Below the pieces are notes generated by a model. The model was not told the DNA's origin. It saw only the letters and a list, made by a program, of their open reading frames with translations, and searched no databases. This document shows positions 8,280 to 18,862 of a stretch of 45,775 bases of DNA, one piece after another. This DNA is from an uncultured Alphaproteobacteria bacterium. GTDB lineage: Bacteria; Pseudomonadota; Alphaproteobacteria; Bin65. Where the stretch lies: NCBI GenBank assembly GCA_947259335.1, contig CAMYMQ010000393.1, positions 1 through 45,775 on the forward strand, written 5' to 3'. The position numbers were made by a program, and so were the translations under genes. The stretch's first letter is position 1, and the number at the start of each line of letters is the position of its first letter.

Positions 8280-9194
8280 GTGATCGATTCACTTTCCCAG
8301 AGGCGACTTTCAGTTCTAACATTGGGAAGCGCTGCACTGGGTCAAGTCTATGGCATCGCCAACCGACCGACTGCCCTAAGCGAGCATGAAGCCTACGCGT
8401 TGTTAGACCGCTGTTGGCACGCCGGCATACGCAGCATCGACACCGCAGCAGCATACGGTGAAGCGGAGGAGAGGATCGGCCAATGGACAGGCGGGCGATC
8501 CTTGAAGCCCGTTGTCGTCTCCAAGACTCCTCCACTGGGCGATATTCCCGATGATCAGATTGCAGCAGCGATCAACCGGGCAATTCAAGAGTCTCGCTCC
8601 AAGCTTCGGATCGATGCCATTGATGGCTATCTCCTCCACCGGGCCTCCGATTGGCGACGCCTATCGGTCCGTGCTGCCCTGCGGGGCGCGCAGGAGAATG
8701 GGACAATTCAGTCGATCGGCGTGTCGTCCTACGACGCGGACGAGGTGATGGACCTACTCGACATCGAAGGCTTCGACATTCTCCAGATCCCGTTCAGCAT
8801 TTTCGACCGGCGCGCGCATACCTCCGGCCTGCTCGACCGCACCAACGCACTGGGTGTCGCCGTCTGCGCCCGAAGTATCTTTCTTCAGGGCCTGTTGTTT
8901 CTCGACCCGATGCGCCCTGACCCGGACTTCCGCGATGCGGCACCGCATCTTTCAGCGCTCCGAGGGATCGCCGCCGAAGCCGGATGCGATCTTGCCACCA
9001 TCGCCATCCAAGGGGCGCTGGATATGGAGGGGATTGCAACGGTCATCGTCGGCCTTTACGCCGCCGACCAGGTCGACCAGGCGGTCGCATCGGCGGCGGC
9101 ACGACTAGACACATCGGTCATCGAAGAAGCGATCAGAGTCGCAGGAGCGATACCGGCAAATATCCGGGATCCCCGCCTCTGGCGGCAACGCTGA
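8280..9194 (+). CDS. Aldo/keto reductase
   Basis: GTG start; LGSAALGQVYGIAN...GIRSIDTAAAYGEAEERIGQW...VVVSKTP...DGYLLHR...IQSIGVSSYDADE; AKR motifs. Confidence 0.82.
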   Translation: MIDSLSQRRLSVLTLGSAALGQVYGIANRPTALSEHEAYALLDRCWHAGIRSIDTAAAYGEAEERIGQWTGGRSLKPVVVSKTPPLGDIPDDQIAAAINRAIQESRSKLRIDAIDGYLLHRASDWRRLSVRAALRGAQENGTIQSIGVSSYDADEVMDLLDIEGFDILQIPFSIFDRRAHTSGLLDRTNALGVAVCARSIFLQGLLFLDPMRPDPDFRDAAPHLSALRGIAAEAGCDLATIAIQGALDMEGIATVIVGLYAADQVDQAVASAAARLDTSVIEEAIRVAGAIPANIRDPRLWRQR

Positions 9195-9225
9195 ATCGGC
9201 GGAGGTCAGGCCGGCAAGGGCCGAT

Positions 9226-11136
9226 TTAAATCGCGTCGGCGCCGTAGCCTTCCGCGGCTTCGCGCTCGGCCCAAGATTGAAGCGCGACCAGAGTCCAGAG
9301 CTTTTCCGAGGTGTCACGGCGGCCGGCGTCCAGATCGGCGAGCCACTGGCGGGGCAGGTCCGTCGCCTCGATCCCGAAATCGCTCAGCTTTGACGGGTCG
9401 ATCCCGGTCTCGCACAGCCGTCTCAACGGCCCGGTCAGCCATTGGGCTATCGGTATCTCGAAGCCCTTCTTGGGCCGATCGAACACCTCTGCCGGCAGCA
9501 TATCGCTAAAAGCTTGCCGCAAGACTGCCTTGCCGCGGCCAGGCCGCAGCTTGTAGTAGCCCGGCATCGCAAAGGCTGCGGCGACCACACGCTCGTCGAG
9601 CAAGGGGCACCGAACCTCCAGCCCGTGGGCCATACTCATCCGGTCGACCTTCACCAGCATGTCACCGGCCAAGCCGATGCGCATATCGGCGCTTAGCATC
9701 GCATTGATGGAATCGTCAGTGTCGGCCGCCGCCCGCGCCGCCGTGACCATTTCCTCCACCGCGTCGGTGGACCAATGCGAACCGACGAGTGTGGCAATCT
9801 CGTCGGGGCTCATCGTTCGCATCCAGCCGGCCTGGCGCACGGCTGCTTCCTCTCCGGCATGGGATAGAAACCGCCGCAGGCGCCGCGTCCGTTCGGACCA
9901 GGTCCCCGACTTGCTTTCGGGCAACAGGCGCGCGGCAGGCTCGATCACGCCTCGGCGCAAAAAGCGTGGGATGCGGCGATAGGCCTCGGCACGCAACTCG
10001 CCCTGGTACTTGCGGTAGCCGCCGAAGACTTCGTCCGCGCCGTCGCCGGAAAGGGCGACCGTCACGTGCCGCTGTGTCTCGCGCGAGACCAGCCAGGTTG
10101 GAATGGCCGAACTGTCGGCAAAGGGTTCGTCGAGCCCGTCGAACACGGCGCCGACGGCGGCGAGCGCATCCCCGGACGTGACGGCGATCTCGGTATGGTC
10201 GGTGCCGAGCGCCTGGGCCACCGCCCGCGCCGCCGGCCGTTCCTCGTAATAGTCGGCCGCGCCTTCGAAGCCGATCGTGAACGTCCGCACCTTCGAGGCA
10301 TGGCGGATCATGCACGCGGACACGATCGCGCTGTCGATGCCGCCAGACAGAAACGCGCCAACCGGTACGTCGGCGACGAGCCGGTCGGCGACGGCCGTTT
10401 CGATCCTCTCACGAAGGTCCGCTGCGGCGGCCGCTTGGTCGGTGTACCGGGGCAGCAGTCCGGACGCCGGCTTGTGCCAGCGTTCGACCGCAAATCCGCT
10501 CGGGGAGACTGTCGCCATGTGCCCGGCGGCGAGACGGGCGACGCCGGACAGGATCGACAGGGGCTCGGGCACGTAGCGGAGCGCGAGATACTGCCTCAGC
10601 GCCTCGGGGTCGATCGTGCCTTGCGCCCCGTCGAGATGCTGCAGGGCGCGCAGGTCGGACGCGAAGGTCAGGGTCGCGCCATCGACCCGATAGGCCAGCG
10701 GCTTTTTGCCATACCGGTCGCGCGCCAGGGTCAGGGTGCGGGCCCGGGCATCCCAGATCGCGAACGCGAACATCCCGCTCAACCGCGGCAGCAGGCCGCG
10801 TCCCCATTCGCGCCACCCCGCAAGCAGGACCTCGGTATCGCAGTCGGAAGAAAAGCAGTGCCCCTTCGCCGCCAGTTCGGCGCGCAGGTCCCGATAGTTG
10901 TAGATCATCCCGTTATAGGTGATCGCATACCCATCCCGGACCATCGGCTGGGCGCCCGCCGGCGACAAGTCGACGATGGCCAACCGGCGATGGCCGAACA
11001 GGCAGTGGCCGTCAGCCCAAACGCCCTCACCGTCCGGTCCGCGCGGTGCGAGCCGGGCCAGCGCCCGCTGCATGCGCGGGCGCAGGCCGTCGGCATCGAG
11101 GCCGCCTAAATCGATGATTCCCGCGACACCGCACAT
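9226..11136 (-). CDS. asnB: Asparagine synthase (glutamine-hydrolysing)
   Basis: MCGVAGIIDLGG (N-terminal Cys), GHRRLAIVDLSPAGAQPM, FLSGGIDSAIVSA; 636 aa. Confidence 0.92.
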   Translation of the reverse strand: MCGVAGIIDLGGLDADGLRPRMQRALARLAPRGPDGEGVWADGHCLFGHRRLAIVDLSPAGAQPMVRDGYAITYNGMIYNYRDLRAELAAKGHCFSSDCDTEVLLAGWREWGRGLLPRLSGMFAFAIWDARARTLTLARDRYGKKPLAYRVDGATLTFASDLRALQHLDGAQGTIDPEALRQYLALRYVPEPLSILSGVARLAAGHMATVSPSGFAVERWHKPASGLLPRYTDQAAAAADLRERIETAVADRLVADVPVGAFLSGGIDSAIVSACMIRHASKVRTFTIGFEGAADYYEERPAARAVAQALGTDHTEIAVTSGDALAAVGAVFDGLDEPFADSSAIPTWLVSRETQRHVTVALSGDGADEVFGGYRKYQGELRAEAYRRIPRFLRRGVIEPAARLLPESKSGTWSERTRRLRRFLSHAGEEAAVRQAGWMRTMSPDEIATLVGSHWSTDAVEEMVTAARAAADTDDSINAMLSADMRIGLAGDMLVKVDRMSMAHGLEVRCPLLDERVVAAAFAMPGYYKLRPGRGKAVLRQAFSDMLPAEVFDRPKKGFEIPIAQWLTGPLRRLCETGIDPSKLSDFGIEATDLPRQWLADLDAGRRDTSEKLWTLVALQSWAEREAAEGYGADAI

Positions 11137-12311
11137 CAGTGGATCCGCCCGTCGACGATGTCCGATTGCCCCCGTTCCGCGATTACGCGCCGGAAAAGGT
11201 TGGCGTAACGAGGGGCGACCGTCGCGCTCTCAAACTCGCGGGCGGAAACCGCAGCGACCTCACTCAACGCCCGGCGCCGGTCCGGGGAAGCCAAGAGGCC
11301 GTCGATCTGGTCACGGAGGCGACCTTCGAGACCGTTCCCGAGAGGAACCAGAATGCCGTTCTTGCCGTTGTCGATGAGATCTGCGGGGCCATGGGGACAG
11401 TCGGTGGCAATCACCGGCGTGCCAGCCGCCATCGCCTCGACGATTGCTTGGCCAAACCCTTCCGACCGAGACGACAGCACGAATGCGTCAGCGTGGGCGA
11501 GCCAGCCGGAGAACTCATTCTCGAAATCGGGCAACAGCAGCCGGTTCGCGACGCCAAGCCGGCGCGCACGTTCCTCAAGCCGCCCGCGTTCGGGCCCCTC
11601 GCCCAGGATCGCGAGACGAACCCCCTCGGTTCTCAGGCTCGCAAATGTATCGATCAGAATGTCGAAGCCCTTCTCGACGGTCATACGGCCCATGGCGACC
11701 AGCAAGGGTCCGCCGGACGCAGGCGACGGTTTGGATCGCGCGACCTCAGCGGCATGCCCGATCTCGGCAACGTGGACCGGGTTGGGGAGCGTAACGATCC
11801 GCGCCCATTGCAGATCAAGGTCGTCGTGCAATTCGCGGCGCAGGGCGCGGGATGCGGCGACAACGGCATCCGCCCGACGATAAGCTCGCCGGGCGGATCT
11901 TCGCCAAATCGCACCCGGGTTGCCGCCTGTTCGGTGGCTGGTGTTTTCGCGGAGAATGACGGGTGTCGAGCGCCGGCTTCGTCGGGCTGCCCGCGCGGTC
12001 GCAACGTTGGTGGCAAACTCTGCGGAGAACACCAGATCGGGCGACAGCTGGCGGATCGCCTTTCCGAGTCGGCGCACATAGCCGCGCCCGCCAGCACCAC
12101 CCATGTAATGTACGCTGGGGACATTGGTGAACAACACCGTATCGGCGTCACTCCCGTGATCGGTCACGAGGATCGGTTCGATCCCGAGGTCTGGAAACGC
12201 GGGTAAAAGGGCGACCATCAGCCGGGCCGCTGCACCGCAACCGACCTGCGGCAGGACGCACGCGACCCGGAGTGTTGGAGCGTGGTTCGACTGGCGGCTG
12301 TCGGCATTCAC
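11136..12311 (-). CDS. Family 4-type glycosyltransferase
   Basis: LLVAMGRMTVEKGFDILIDTFA...ILGEGPERGRLEERA...VLSSRSEGFGQAIVEAMAAGTPVIATDCPHGP. Confidence 0.88.
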   Translation of the reverse strand: MNADSRQSNHAPTLRVACVLPQVGCGAAARLMVALLPAFPDLGIEPILVTDHGSDADTVLFTNVPSVHYMGGAGGRGYVRRLGKAIRQLSPDLVFSAEFATNVATARAARRSRRSTPVILRENTSHRTGGNPGAIWRRSARRAYRRADAVVAASRALRRELHDDLDLQWARIVTLPNPVHVAEIGHAAEVARSKPSPASGGPLLVAMGRMTVEKGFDILIDTFASLRTEGVRLAILGEGPERGRLEERARRLGVANRLLLPDFENEFSGWLAHADAFVLSSRSEGFGQAIVEAMAAGTPVIATDCPHGPADLIDNGKNGILVPLGNGLEGRLRDQIDGLLASPDRRRALSEVAAVSAREFESATVAPRYANLFRRVIAERGQSDIVDGRIH

Positions 12312-12315
12312 ATCG

Positions 12316-13383
12316 CTAGCCGCCTAGAATTTTCTCAAGACCAGAAACAGCCGTCTTCAGATGGAAGATCTCGGGCAGGAGGCTCGGCCGCAGGGTCGCG
12401 TCCGGCCGGGCGGCGACTGCGGCCATGGCGTCCTCGAAGGCTGGTCCCGCCGCCGCGAGATGGACGGTCCCGGGTGCCGCTTCGGCGCGAATCTCGTCGA
12501 TGCCGCCGGATTCTGGGGTGGCGATCACCGGTGTGCCGAGCGCCAGCGATTCGAGGGCTACGTTAGGCAGCCCCTCCCAGCGGGACGGGAGCAAGAAGGC
12601 ATCGGCGCCCGCAATCCAGGAGCCTAGCGCAGAGGTAAAGCCCGCGAAGGATAGGCGGTCCGCAACCGCGCTGCGCGCCACATCAGCTTCGAGTACTGAC
12701 TTGAGCGGGCCGTCGCCGAAGACCGTGATCCGATCGTCGGGATTGAGCATTGACGCCATCGCGACGAGGCGGTCGAAGCCCTTCTGCTCGGTTATACGCC
12801 CGGCAGCGACGAAACGGCGTCCTGGACCCTCGAGGCGCCTGGGTTCGCGTCCCGCCGCGCGCAATGCGTCGACGTCGACAGGATTGTAGAGGACGCTCAC
12901 GCGGTCTTCGGGAACGCCCAGCGCGACGAGCCCGCGCCGGATAAAACCGGCTGGCGCGACGACCTGGCTCGCGCGCCGGTACAAGTGCCGGTAGCCCCAC
13001 CGGTAGGCCGTTCCCCGAACGCCCTGCCCCATGATCGCGCTCGGCGTGTTGGCCTCGCGGACCACATAGCGGATGGATCGCGGCAGTGTCGGCCGCAGAC
13101 CCAGCAAGGCCATGTTGAGATAGGCCATCGTCGAAATCGCGACGTCCGGGCGAAGGTCCTGAAGGGCTGACCGGAGCTTGGGGAGTGCCGCCCGAATGCG
13201 CGGCCGGTCGAGGACGATGACGTCGATATCGGGCGAGATCAGGGCCCGCAGGGGACCGTCGTCCGTGAGCAGGATGAGGACCACGCGAAAGCGCGTGCGG
13301 TCAAGCTCACGGGCGAAGGTCAGCATCACCCGCTCGGCGCCGCCTCCCGCCAGGGACGGGAGGATGAACGCGACGGTCTTCAT
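12316..13383 (-). CDS. Family 4-type glycosyltransferase
   Basis: LPSLAGGGAERVMLTFA...FVAAGRITEQKGFDRLV...LLPSRWEGLPNVALESLALGTPVIATPESGG. Confidence 0.88.
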   Translation of the reverse strand: MKTVAFILPSLAGGGAERVMLTFARELDRTRFRVVLILLTDDGPLRALISPDIDVIVLDRPRIRAALPKLRSALQDLRPDVAISTMAYLNMALLGLRPTLPRSIRYVVREANTPSAIMGQGVRGTAYRWGYRHLYRRASQVVAPAGFIRRGLVALGVPEDRVSVLYNPVDVDALRAAGREPRRLEGPGRRFVAAGRITEQKGFDRLVAMASMLNPDDRITVFGDGPLKSVLEADVARSAVADRLSFAGFTSALGSWIAGADAFLLPSRWEGLPNVALESLALGTPVIATPESGGIDEIRAEAAPGTVHLAAAGPAFEDAMAAVAARPDATLRPSLLPEIFHLKTAVSGLEKILGG

Positions 13384-14567
13384 CGGGGCGTTGCCGCGGC
13401 CGCATGCCAGAAGCGCGCGAGGTCAGCAGCACGGGCCGCGCCGGCACACAAGTCGCCGATTTGGGCCTGCGCCGCTTCTCCCATCGTCCGCAACCGTGCG
13501 GGATCGTCTGCCAAATCGGCAAGCGCAGAAGCCATGGCCCCGGCGTTGAACTCGGGAAAGAGGATTCCGGTGCGATCATTCTCCACAAATCGGTCGAACG
13601 TGCCGATCGCTACAACAGGCAGTCCCATCGCCATCGCTTCGATGACCTCGCGGCCCCAAGGATCGTTGTTTCGGGATGGACGCGCCAAAATGCTGCAGCC
13701 TGCCAATACCGGCGCCGGATCCGGCACGTGACCCAGAAAGACGAACATGTCGGAAACGCCGCGCAGCCGCGCATAGTCGGCCAACGATCCCGATTTCCGA
13801 GCAATACGGCCCAGATCGCCGGGAAGATTGCCGGCCAGGTTCATCCGGCCTGCGACGACGAACAGAATGTCGCGTCGTCCCCGCGCGGCTAATGCCGCGG
13901 CGATCTCGACCAGCCTGTCGTTGCCGCGGAGCCAAGCGTAGTTGGATACCGAGGCGATCTTGAAACGCGGGTCACGTGCCAACTCCGGCAACGGTTCAAC
14001 CGCGGGATCGACCCGAACGATGTTGTAGATCACAGACCCGGACGCGGCTTTGCGGGTCAGTTGAGTCACATTGTCGCGTTCCATCTCGGAGATGAACACC
14101 AAGCCGTCGGCGGCGGCTGACAGGAGGCGATACTGGCAGCGCGAAAAGAGCGTCGATGGCAGATGGGTGCGAACATGCGCCGTTATCTTGAGTGAAGGCC
14201 CCAAGCGCCGCCGCAGCCAACGGGCCAGGAGGAACAGTCCTTCGTGGTTGCAATGGATAACGTCGAACCGCTCTCTGGCAGCGGTCTCGAGGGCGTGTCT
14301 AAACCGACGACTAGCCGGCCAGCGCCAGGCGAATCGGCCATAGGCGTAGATATTTCGGGACAGCCTGGGCAGCGAACTCACATGGGGCATCTCCGGCATG
14401 ACGCGACAGGGAACTCCGATGGCTGCGTATCGCGCCTGCACTGGCCCATCCCGCCGGCACCAGACCTCGACGGAAACGTCATCTGGCATATGCCGGACGC
14501 TCTCGAACAGGCTGCGCGACGAGCCGCCGTAGCCTCCCTCGATATCCAGACAAAGGACTCGGATCAC
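13380..14567 (-). CDS. Family 4-type glycosyltransferase
   Basis: EGGYGGSSRSLFESVR...ILARPSRNNDPWGREVIEAMAMGLPVVAIGTFDRFVENDRTGIL. Confidence 0.85.
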   Translation of the reverse strand: MIRVLCLDIEGGYGGSSRSLFESVRHMPDDVSVEVWCRRDGPVQARYAAIGVPCRVMPEMPHVSSLPRLSRNIYAYGRFAWRWPASRRFRHALETAARERFDVIHCNHEGLFLLARWLRRRLGPSLKITAHVRTHLPSTLFSRCQYRLLSAAADGLVFISEMERDNVTQLTRKAASGSVIYNIVRVDPAVEPLPELARDPRFKIASVSNYAWLRGNDRLVEIAAALAARGRRDILFVVAGRMNLAGNLPGDLGRIARKSGSLADYARLRGVSDMFVFLGHVPDPAPVLAGCSILARPSRNNDPWGREVIEAMAMGLPVVAIGTFDRFVENDRTGILFPEFNAGAMASALADLADDPARLRTMGEAAQAQIGDLCAGAARAADLARFWHAAAATPR

Positions 14568-15253
14568 TATCGTCGAACCAACGCGGCGGCCCCATCCCAG
14601 CCGAGATGGAACACCGCGTCGAGGATGGAGAGCCCCGCCACAAATTCTTTAGAATATTGGGTGTAGCGCGGATGCTCAAACTCGACATAGTCGAGCGCCA
14701 CCCCCGCTTGGGCGAACTTGGCTGGATCCTGATAGTTTGCTCCGCCTTTTCCAGACAGGTAGGTCCCGTTCACGGCGATGGTCCGTACGATCTCGATCAA
14801 CCGCTCGTCTGCTTCCGCCGTGCCGGTCGCGAACTCCGAAGAAGCGTAAAAATTCGGGCTCAAGCCGAGCCGCGTGGCAATCTCCTCTATTAGCCGCCGG
14901 TTGCTCGAGGCGAGATCGTCGTCGGAAAGCCTGCCGTAAAGAGCGTTGATATCGGGCCACACGGACTTGAACGAGGGCGCCGTTTTGTAGAACCCGCGCA
15001 ACGTATCGAGATGCGCCCGAACCCAGTCTGCCTTGGCTGGACGAACTTCGTTGATAGCCTGGCCCAGGCTCACGCGCACCGGTATTGTCAGCCAGCGGGC
15101 GCCGTCATTCCCCAGGATCTGTACTCGGTTGATATAGCTCTGCTTGCTGAACTGGACATCGTCCAGGAATACGAACACATCGGCACGCGCCATCTTTGCG
15201 AAGTAGCCCAACCATGGGAGATAATTGGGCTGATGGATCGCGATGGTTGTCAT
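14567..15253 (-). CDS. WbqC-like family protein
   Basis: MTTIAIHQPNYLPWLGYFAKMARADVFVFLDDVQFSKQSYINRVQIL...LTIPV; WbqC signature. Start at 15253. Confidence 0.87.
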   Translation of the reverse strand: MTTIAIHQPNYLPWLGYFAKMARADVFVFLDDVQFSKQSYINRVQILGNDGARWLTIPVRVSLGQAINEVRPAKADWVRAHLDTLRGFYKTAPSFKSVWPDINALYGRLSDDDLASSNRRLIEEIATRLGLSPNFYASSEFATGTAEADERLIEIVRTIAVNGTYLSGKGGANYQDPAKFAQAGVALDYVEFEHPRYTQYSKEFVAGLSILDAVFHLGWDGAAALVRR

Positions 15254-16161
15254 TCGTCGCGCAACTGGCCGAGATAGGCGGGCAGGATGTCGACTAGAGG
15301 GGTCGGCACGAAATCGATCAGCCCGCACAGCCGGTCGATGTTCATGACCTCATGCCGATGGGACCCGCCGCTCGCCGTCTCAATGGGGCTGTTAGAACCA
15401 GCCAGTCTGACGATCTGGGTCGCCACTTCCGTCAGACTGTAGACGTCGCGACTCGCCAGGTTCGCCGCGAAATGTCCAATGGGGAGAGATGCGGAAAGAA
15501 GAAGCTCCACCGCTCGCCCCACATCGTCGATGAAACACCACCGGAAGCGGCTACCGGGCTCACGGATTTCGATAGGTGAGCCCGCTAATGCCTTGGATGC
15601 AATCCCATGCAGTGCACCAGTGTCACGGCCGATGCCGTGCACCCCCGCCAGCCGCAGAGAAACCGCACTCCATCCCGCCCGCTGTGCGGCAATATCGAGC
15701 AGCTTCTCCGCTGAAAGCTTGGACCAGCCGTAGTAGCTGGAGGGCCTGGCCTCGTCCTCACAATAGCCTTCGGCGGCGGCTCCCCGGCCGCCATAGACGC
15801 TGATCGTTGATGTGTAGATGAACCGTGAACACCCATGTTCCTCAGCCGCCGCGATCAGGTTCGCGGAAGCCAGAACGTTCACTTCGGCGGCTCGGCGCAG
15901 AAAAGCGGGGTTTTCAGCGCTCGCGACGACGGCAGCGGCATGCACGACCGCGTCGATGGATTCCGGTCTGCCGAACAAGTCCGTGAGAGAGCGGGCGTCC
16001 GCCAAGTCGGCCTTTAGCATGGCAATCCCGGCCCGCTCCAACGCCGACACCGACGCCCGGTTCGAATGCCAAAGGCCGGTTACTTCATGGCCGGTCTCGA
16101 CGAGCCGTCGCGCAACATGGGCGCCGATGAAGCCGCTCGCACCCGTGACGAGCACATGCAT
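15250..16161 (-). CDS. NAD-dependent epimerase/dehydratase (extended SDR)
   Basis: MHVLVTGASGFIGAHVARRLVETGHEVTGL...STISVYGG...SYYGWSKLSAEKLLD. Confidence 0.85.
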   Translation of the reverse strand: MHVLVTGASGFIGAHVARRLVETGHEVTGLWHSNRASVSALERAGIAMLKADLADARSLTDLFGRPESIDAVVHAAAVVASAENPAFLRRAAEVNVLASANLIAAAEEHGCSRFIYTSTISVYGGRGAAAEGYCEDEARPSSYYGWSKLSAEKLLDIAAQRAGWSAVSLRLAGVHGIGRDTGALHGIASKALAGSPIEIREPGSRFRWCFIDDVGRAVELLLSASLPIGHFAANLASRDVYSLTEVATQIVRLAGSNSPIETASGGSHRHEVMNIDRLCGLIDFVPTPLVDILPAYLGQLRDE

Positions 16162-17292
16162 CTAGCCGACCTGGCGCCGCAGCTCTGACACGAGCGCGCG
16201 GCAAATCCCATCGATCTCGGCCGGCGAGAGATTGGCATGCATCGGCAAGCATAGGGATCGATGCAGCACATCCTCGGTAACCTTCAGCGTGCCGTCGTCC
16301 AGCTCTTTGAAAATCTGCTCTTCATGGGTTGGCTTGTAGATGCCCTTCGCCTCAATGCCATGCTTATCCTTTAGCGCCGTGATCAGTGCCGCCCGGTCGA
16401 TATCGTCCATGAGGAAGATCGGGTACTGATACCAGCTCGGCGCGCACCCGGTCGGAATGGGCAACAGACGAAGGCCGGGCTGGTTCGCAAGTCCGGCGGC
16501 ATAGGCTTCAGCCAGTGCGCGGCGGTGCGTCACCTGTTCGCCAAGAACGCTCATGTGATGCGCGCCAACGCAGGCCCGGATCTCGTCCAGAAACCAGTCG
16601 TTGCCATAGTGCACGATCTCGCCGGTTCCTTCATCCTTGCCGAATACCCGCATCTCCCGGGCGAATCTGGCGAGCTCGGGATCGTCGGTAGTCAGCATAC
16701 CGCCGGTACCGCTTGTCAGTATCTTGGTTGGATAGAAGCTGAAAGCGCTTGCATTGCCGAAGCTGCCGGCAGGTAGGCCGTCGATCTCGGCACCGTGTGC
16801 GTGGGCCGCGTCCTCGATGAGGAACAGGTCGTGCCGGTCGGCAAATTCGAGAATGGCTCGATAGTCGGACGCGATCATTCCAACTAGGTGAACCCAGATG
16901 ATGGCGCGCGTGTCGGACGTCAGTTTGCTTTCCAAGGAGTCCAGGTCCAGCGCAAGCGTTTGAGGGTTCATATCGACGAGAACTGGCCGTCCGCCGGCAA
17001 ATTTCACCGCGCTGACATCCGTGACGAAGCTGCCCGCTGGAACAAGGACTTCCTTGTTGCTCACGCCTGCATAGCTCAGTGCAATCTGGAGCGCCGTTGT
17101 GCAGGTGTTGACGCTCACCGCGTGTTCCCGCTTGGTCAAAGCGGCAAAGGCATCCTCGAAGCGCTTTGCCCACGGCCCGTTCATTAGCCGACCGGATGCC
17201 AGGATCGCGTCGATGTCGGCTGCGATCGTCCGCCGAAGTTCCTTCGGAAAATAAGGCTTCGATAGAGGAATTGGGGACGAGTTGTCGGTCAT
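16162..17292 (-). CDS. DegT/DnrJ/EryC1/StrS aminotransferase
   Basis: PLSKPYFPKELRRTIAADIDAILASGRLMNGPW...FSFYPTKILTSGTGGMLTTDD. Confidence 0.85.
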   Translation of the reverse strand: MTDNSSPIPLSKPYFPKELRRTIAADIDAILASGRLMNGPWAKRFEDAFAALTKREHAVSVNTCTTALQIALSYAGVSNKEVLVPAGSFVTDVSAVKFAGGRPVLVDMNPQTLALDLDSLESKLTSDTRAIIWVHLVGMIASDYRAILEFADRHDLFLIEDAAHAHGAEIDGLPAGSFGNASAFSFYPTKILTSGTGGMLTTDDPELARFAREMRVFGKDEGTGEIVHYGNDWFLDEIRACVGAHHMSVLGEQVTHRRALAEAYAAGLANQPGLRLLPIPTGCAPSWYQYPIFLMDDIDRAALITALKDKHGIEAKGIYKPTHEEQIFKELDDGTLKVTEDVLHRSLCLPMHANLSPAEIDGICRALVSELRRQVG

Positions 17293-18302
17293 CGATCGGC
17301 CTGCTTCTCGAACTCCGCGCGATCGTTGCCACGCGGGTTGTCGACCGTCTCAATCTCGGTTGTGTAGACGAGGATGGCGGACTGCGGGAGCTCGTTCAGA
17401 ACCCGTACTTCGTCGTCGACATCTCCTTTATGGATGACTACATGCTCATCGATTTTTCCGACACGGCCGCCGAGCATGTACCGATGCGAAACGTGGTCGC
17501 CCGACTGCCCGTGCTCAATCAGGGAGCGGCACAATGGATCCAGCACATCCGCAAGGTGTGCGTGGAATTCGGGAGAAAAGTGCCACTGATCGATGAGAGC
17601 CCGTTCCGGCCCGCCAAAGGCCATCATCTGCCCGGTCAGGTCGAGTACAGTACAGCCATAGGATTCCATAACCGGCAGCACCGCTGCATTGATCGCCGCG
17701 AGGCATTCGTCCCAGTGCTCGATGGGTCGATAGTCACCTGCGTGAAAAGTGGCGCCGACATAGTGCTTTGGCACAACGGGCAAGGTTAGCCACACCACAT
17801 CTCTGCGGCGGCGGCGGAAATAGGATACGAGGCGGCGGCTCCGTTCCGCGAACGCGCGCGGCGATACGGAAAGCTCGTTGGCGATGAACAGGTCAACCAG
17901 CTTGCGCGAGCTGTACTCGAAGCGCCTTTCGGTTCCGCTGCCGTTTTCCTGCCCCCGAACTTTGCGTTCGACATAGTCCAGGAAGTGGCGCTTGTTGATC
18001 AGCGTTTCCCAGATGCCATCAACCACGACGACGATTGAAGGATCAGTCAACGCCAGACGCACGATATTGTTTTGGACGGTTCCGCCTCGGAAGTGGTCGG
18101 GAATATGGACAACATCATAAGTCGGTCGGTCACCCGTCAAGACCGCCTTCCGCCAGAGATGCGGAAAAGTCGAATCGTAACCGTATCGGACCGCATAGTT
18201 GTCACCGGTAAAGTAGGTGTCGAACACGCGTGAATCGCCGAGCACCGATACATTCGGCAGCCGCCGAAGTCTATCGTGCGACGGTCCGGGTCCTTGGATC
18301 AC
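17289..18302 (-). CDS. SGNH-hydrolase-like protein of a glycan cluster
   Basis: GTG start; [15 protein letters not shown] (GDS-like block) and [11 protein letters not shown]; coupled to neighbours on both sides. Confidence 0.5.
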   Translation of the reverse strand: MIQGPGPSHDRLRRLPNVSVLGDSRVFDTYFTGDNYAVRYGYDSTFPHLWRKAVLTGDRPTYDVVHIPDHFRGGTVQNNIVRLALTDPSIVVVVDGIWETLINKRHFLDYVERKVRGQENGSGTERRFEYSSRKLVDLFIANELSVSPRAFAERSRRLVSYFRRRRRDVVWLTLPVVPKHYVGATFHAGDYRPIEHWDECLAAINAAVLPVMESYGCTVLDLTGQMMAFGGPERALIDQWHFSPEFHAHLADVLDPLCRSLIEHGQSGDHVSHRYMLGGRVGKIDEHVVIHKGDVDDEVRVLNELPQSAILVYTTEIETVDNPRGNDRAEFEKQADR

Positions 18303-18862
18303 GACCGCTCACCCTGCGGTTCTAGAGATCCGTTCACGAGCCGGTACTGGTATCCGGTCGCGGGGCAGGTCAGATCGTCGCCGAGCCGTTCTCCGGAATG
18401 GCTGACCCAGCCGACCCGGCGGGCGGGCAGGCCGGTCATCAGAGCGAAGTCGGGGACGTCCCGGGTCACCACGGCTCCGGCGCCGATCATGGCATAGGCG
18501 CCGATCGTGACGCCGCAGATGACGGTGCAGTTCGCGCCCAGGGTCGCGCCGCGCCTGACCAGGGTCGCGCGGAACTCCGACTTGCGCTCGATCTCGGCGC
18601 GCGGGTTTATGACGTTGGTGAACACCATTGAGGGGCCGCAGAACACGCCGTCCTCGAGCGTAACGGCGTCATAGACGGAGACATTGTTCTGGATTTTGAC
18701 CCGGTCGCCGATAACCACTCGGTTACCAACAAAGACGTTCTGGCCGAGCGAGCAATCGCGGCCGATGACAGCGCCACCACTGATGTGGGACCAGTGCCAG
18801 ACGCGGGTGCCTTCGCCGATGGTTGCCCCGTCATCCACGATGGCGGTCGGATGGATCGTCAT
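18299..18862 (-). CDS. wbpD: WbpD/WlbB-like hexapeptide N-acetyltransferase
   Basis: [81 protein letters not shown]; WbpD-type left-handed beta helix. Confidence 0.78.
   Translation of the reverse strand: MTIHPTAIVDDGATIGEGTRVWHWSHISGGAVIGRDCSLGQNVFVGNRVVIGDRVKIQNNVSVYDAVTLEDGVFCGPSMVFTNVINPRAEIERKSEFRATLVRRGATLGANCTVICGVTIGAYAMIGAGAVVTRDVPDFALMTGLPARRVGWVSHSGERLGDDLTCPATGYQYRLVNGSLEPQGERS

Noticed and set aside
9222-9233. CGATTTAAATCG palindrome between aldo/keto reductase and asnB as a bidirectional terminator
   Set aside because: It overlaps the asnB stop codon and lacks a stem-loop with a T-tract; only a short palindrome.
10066-12206. Long plus-strand ORFs (10066..11109 and 11139..12206)
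   Set aside because: Opposite asnB and a family 4-type glycosyltransferase with clear motifs; GC-driven shadow frames.
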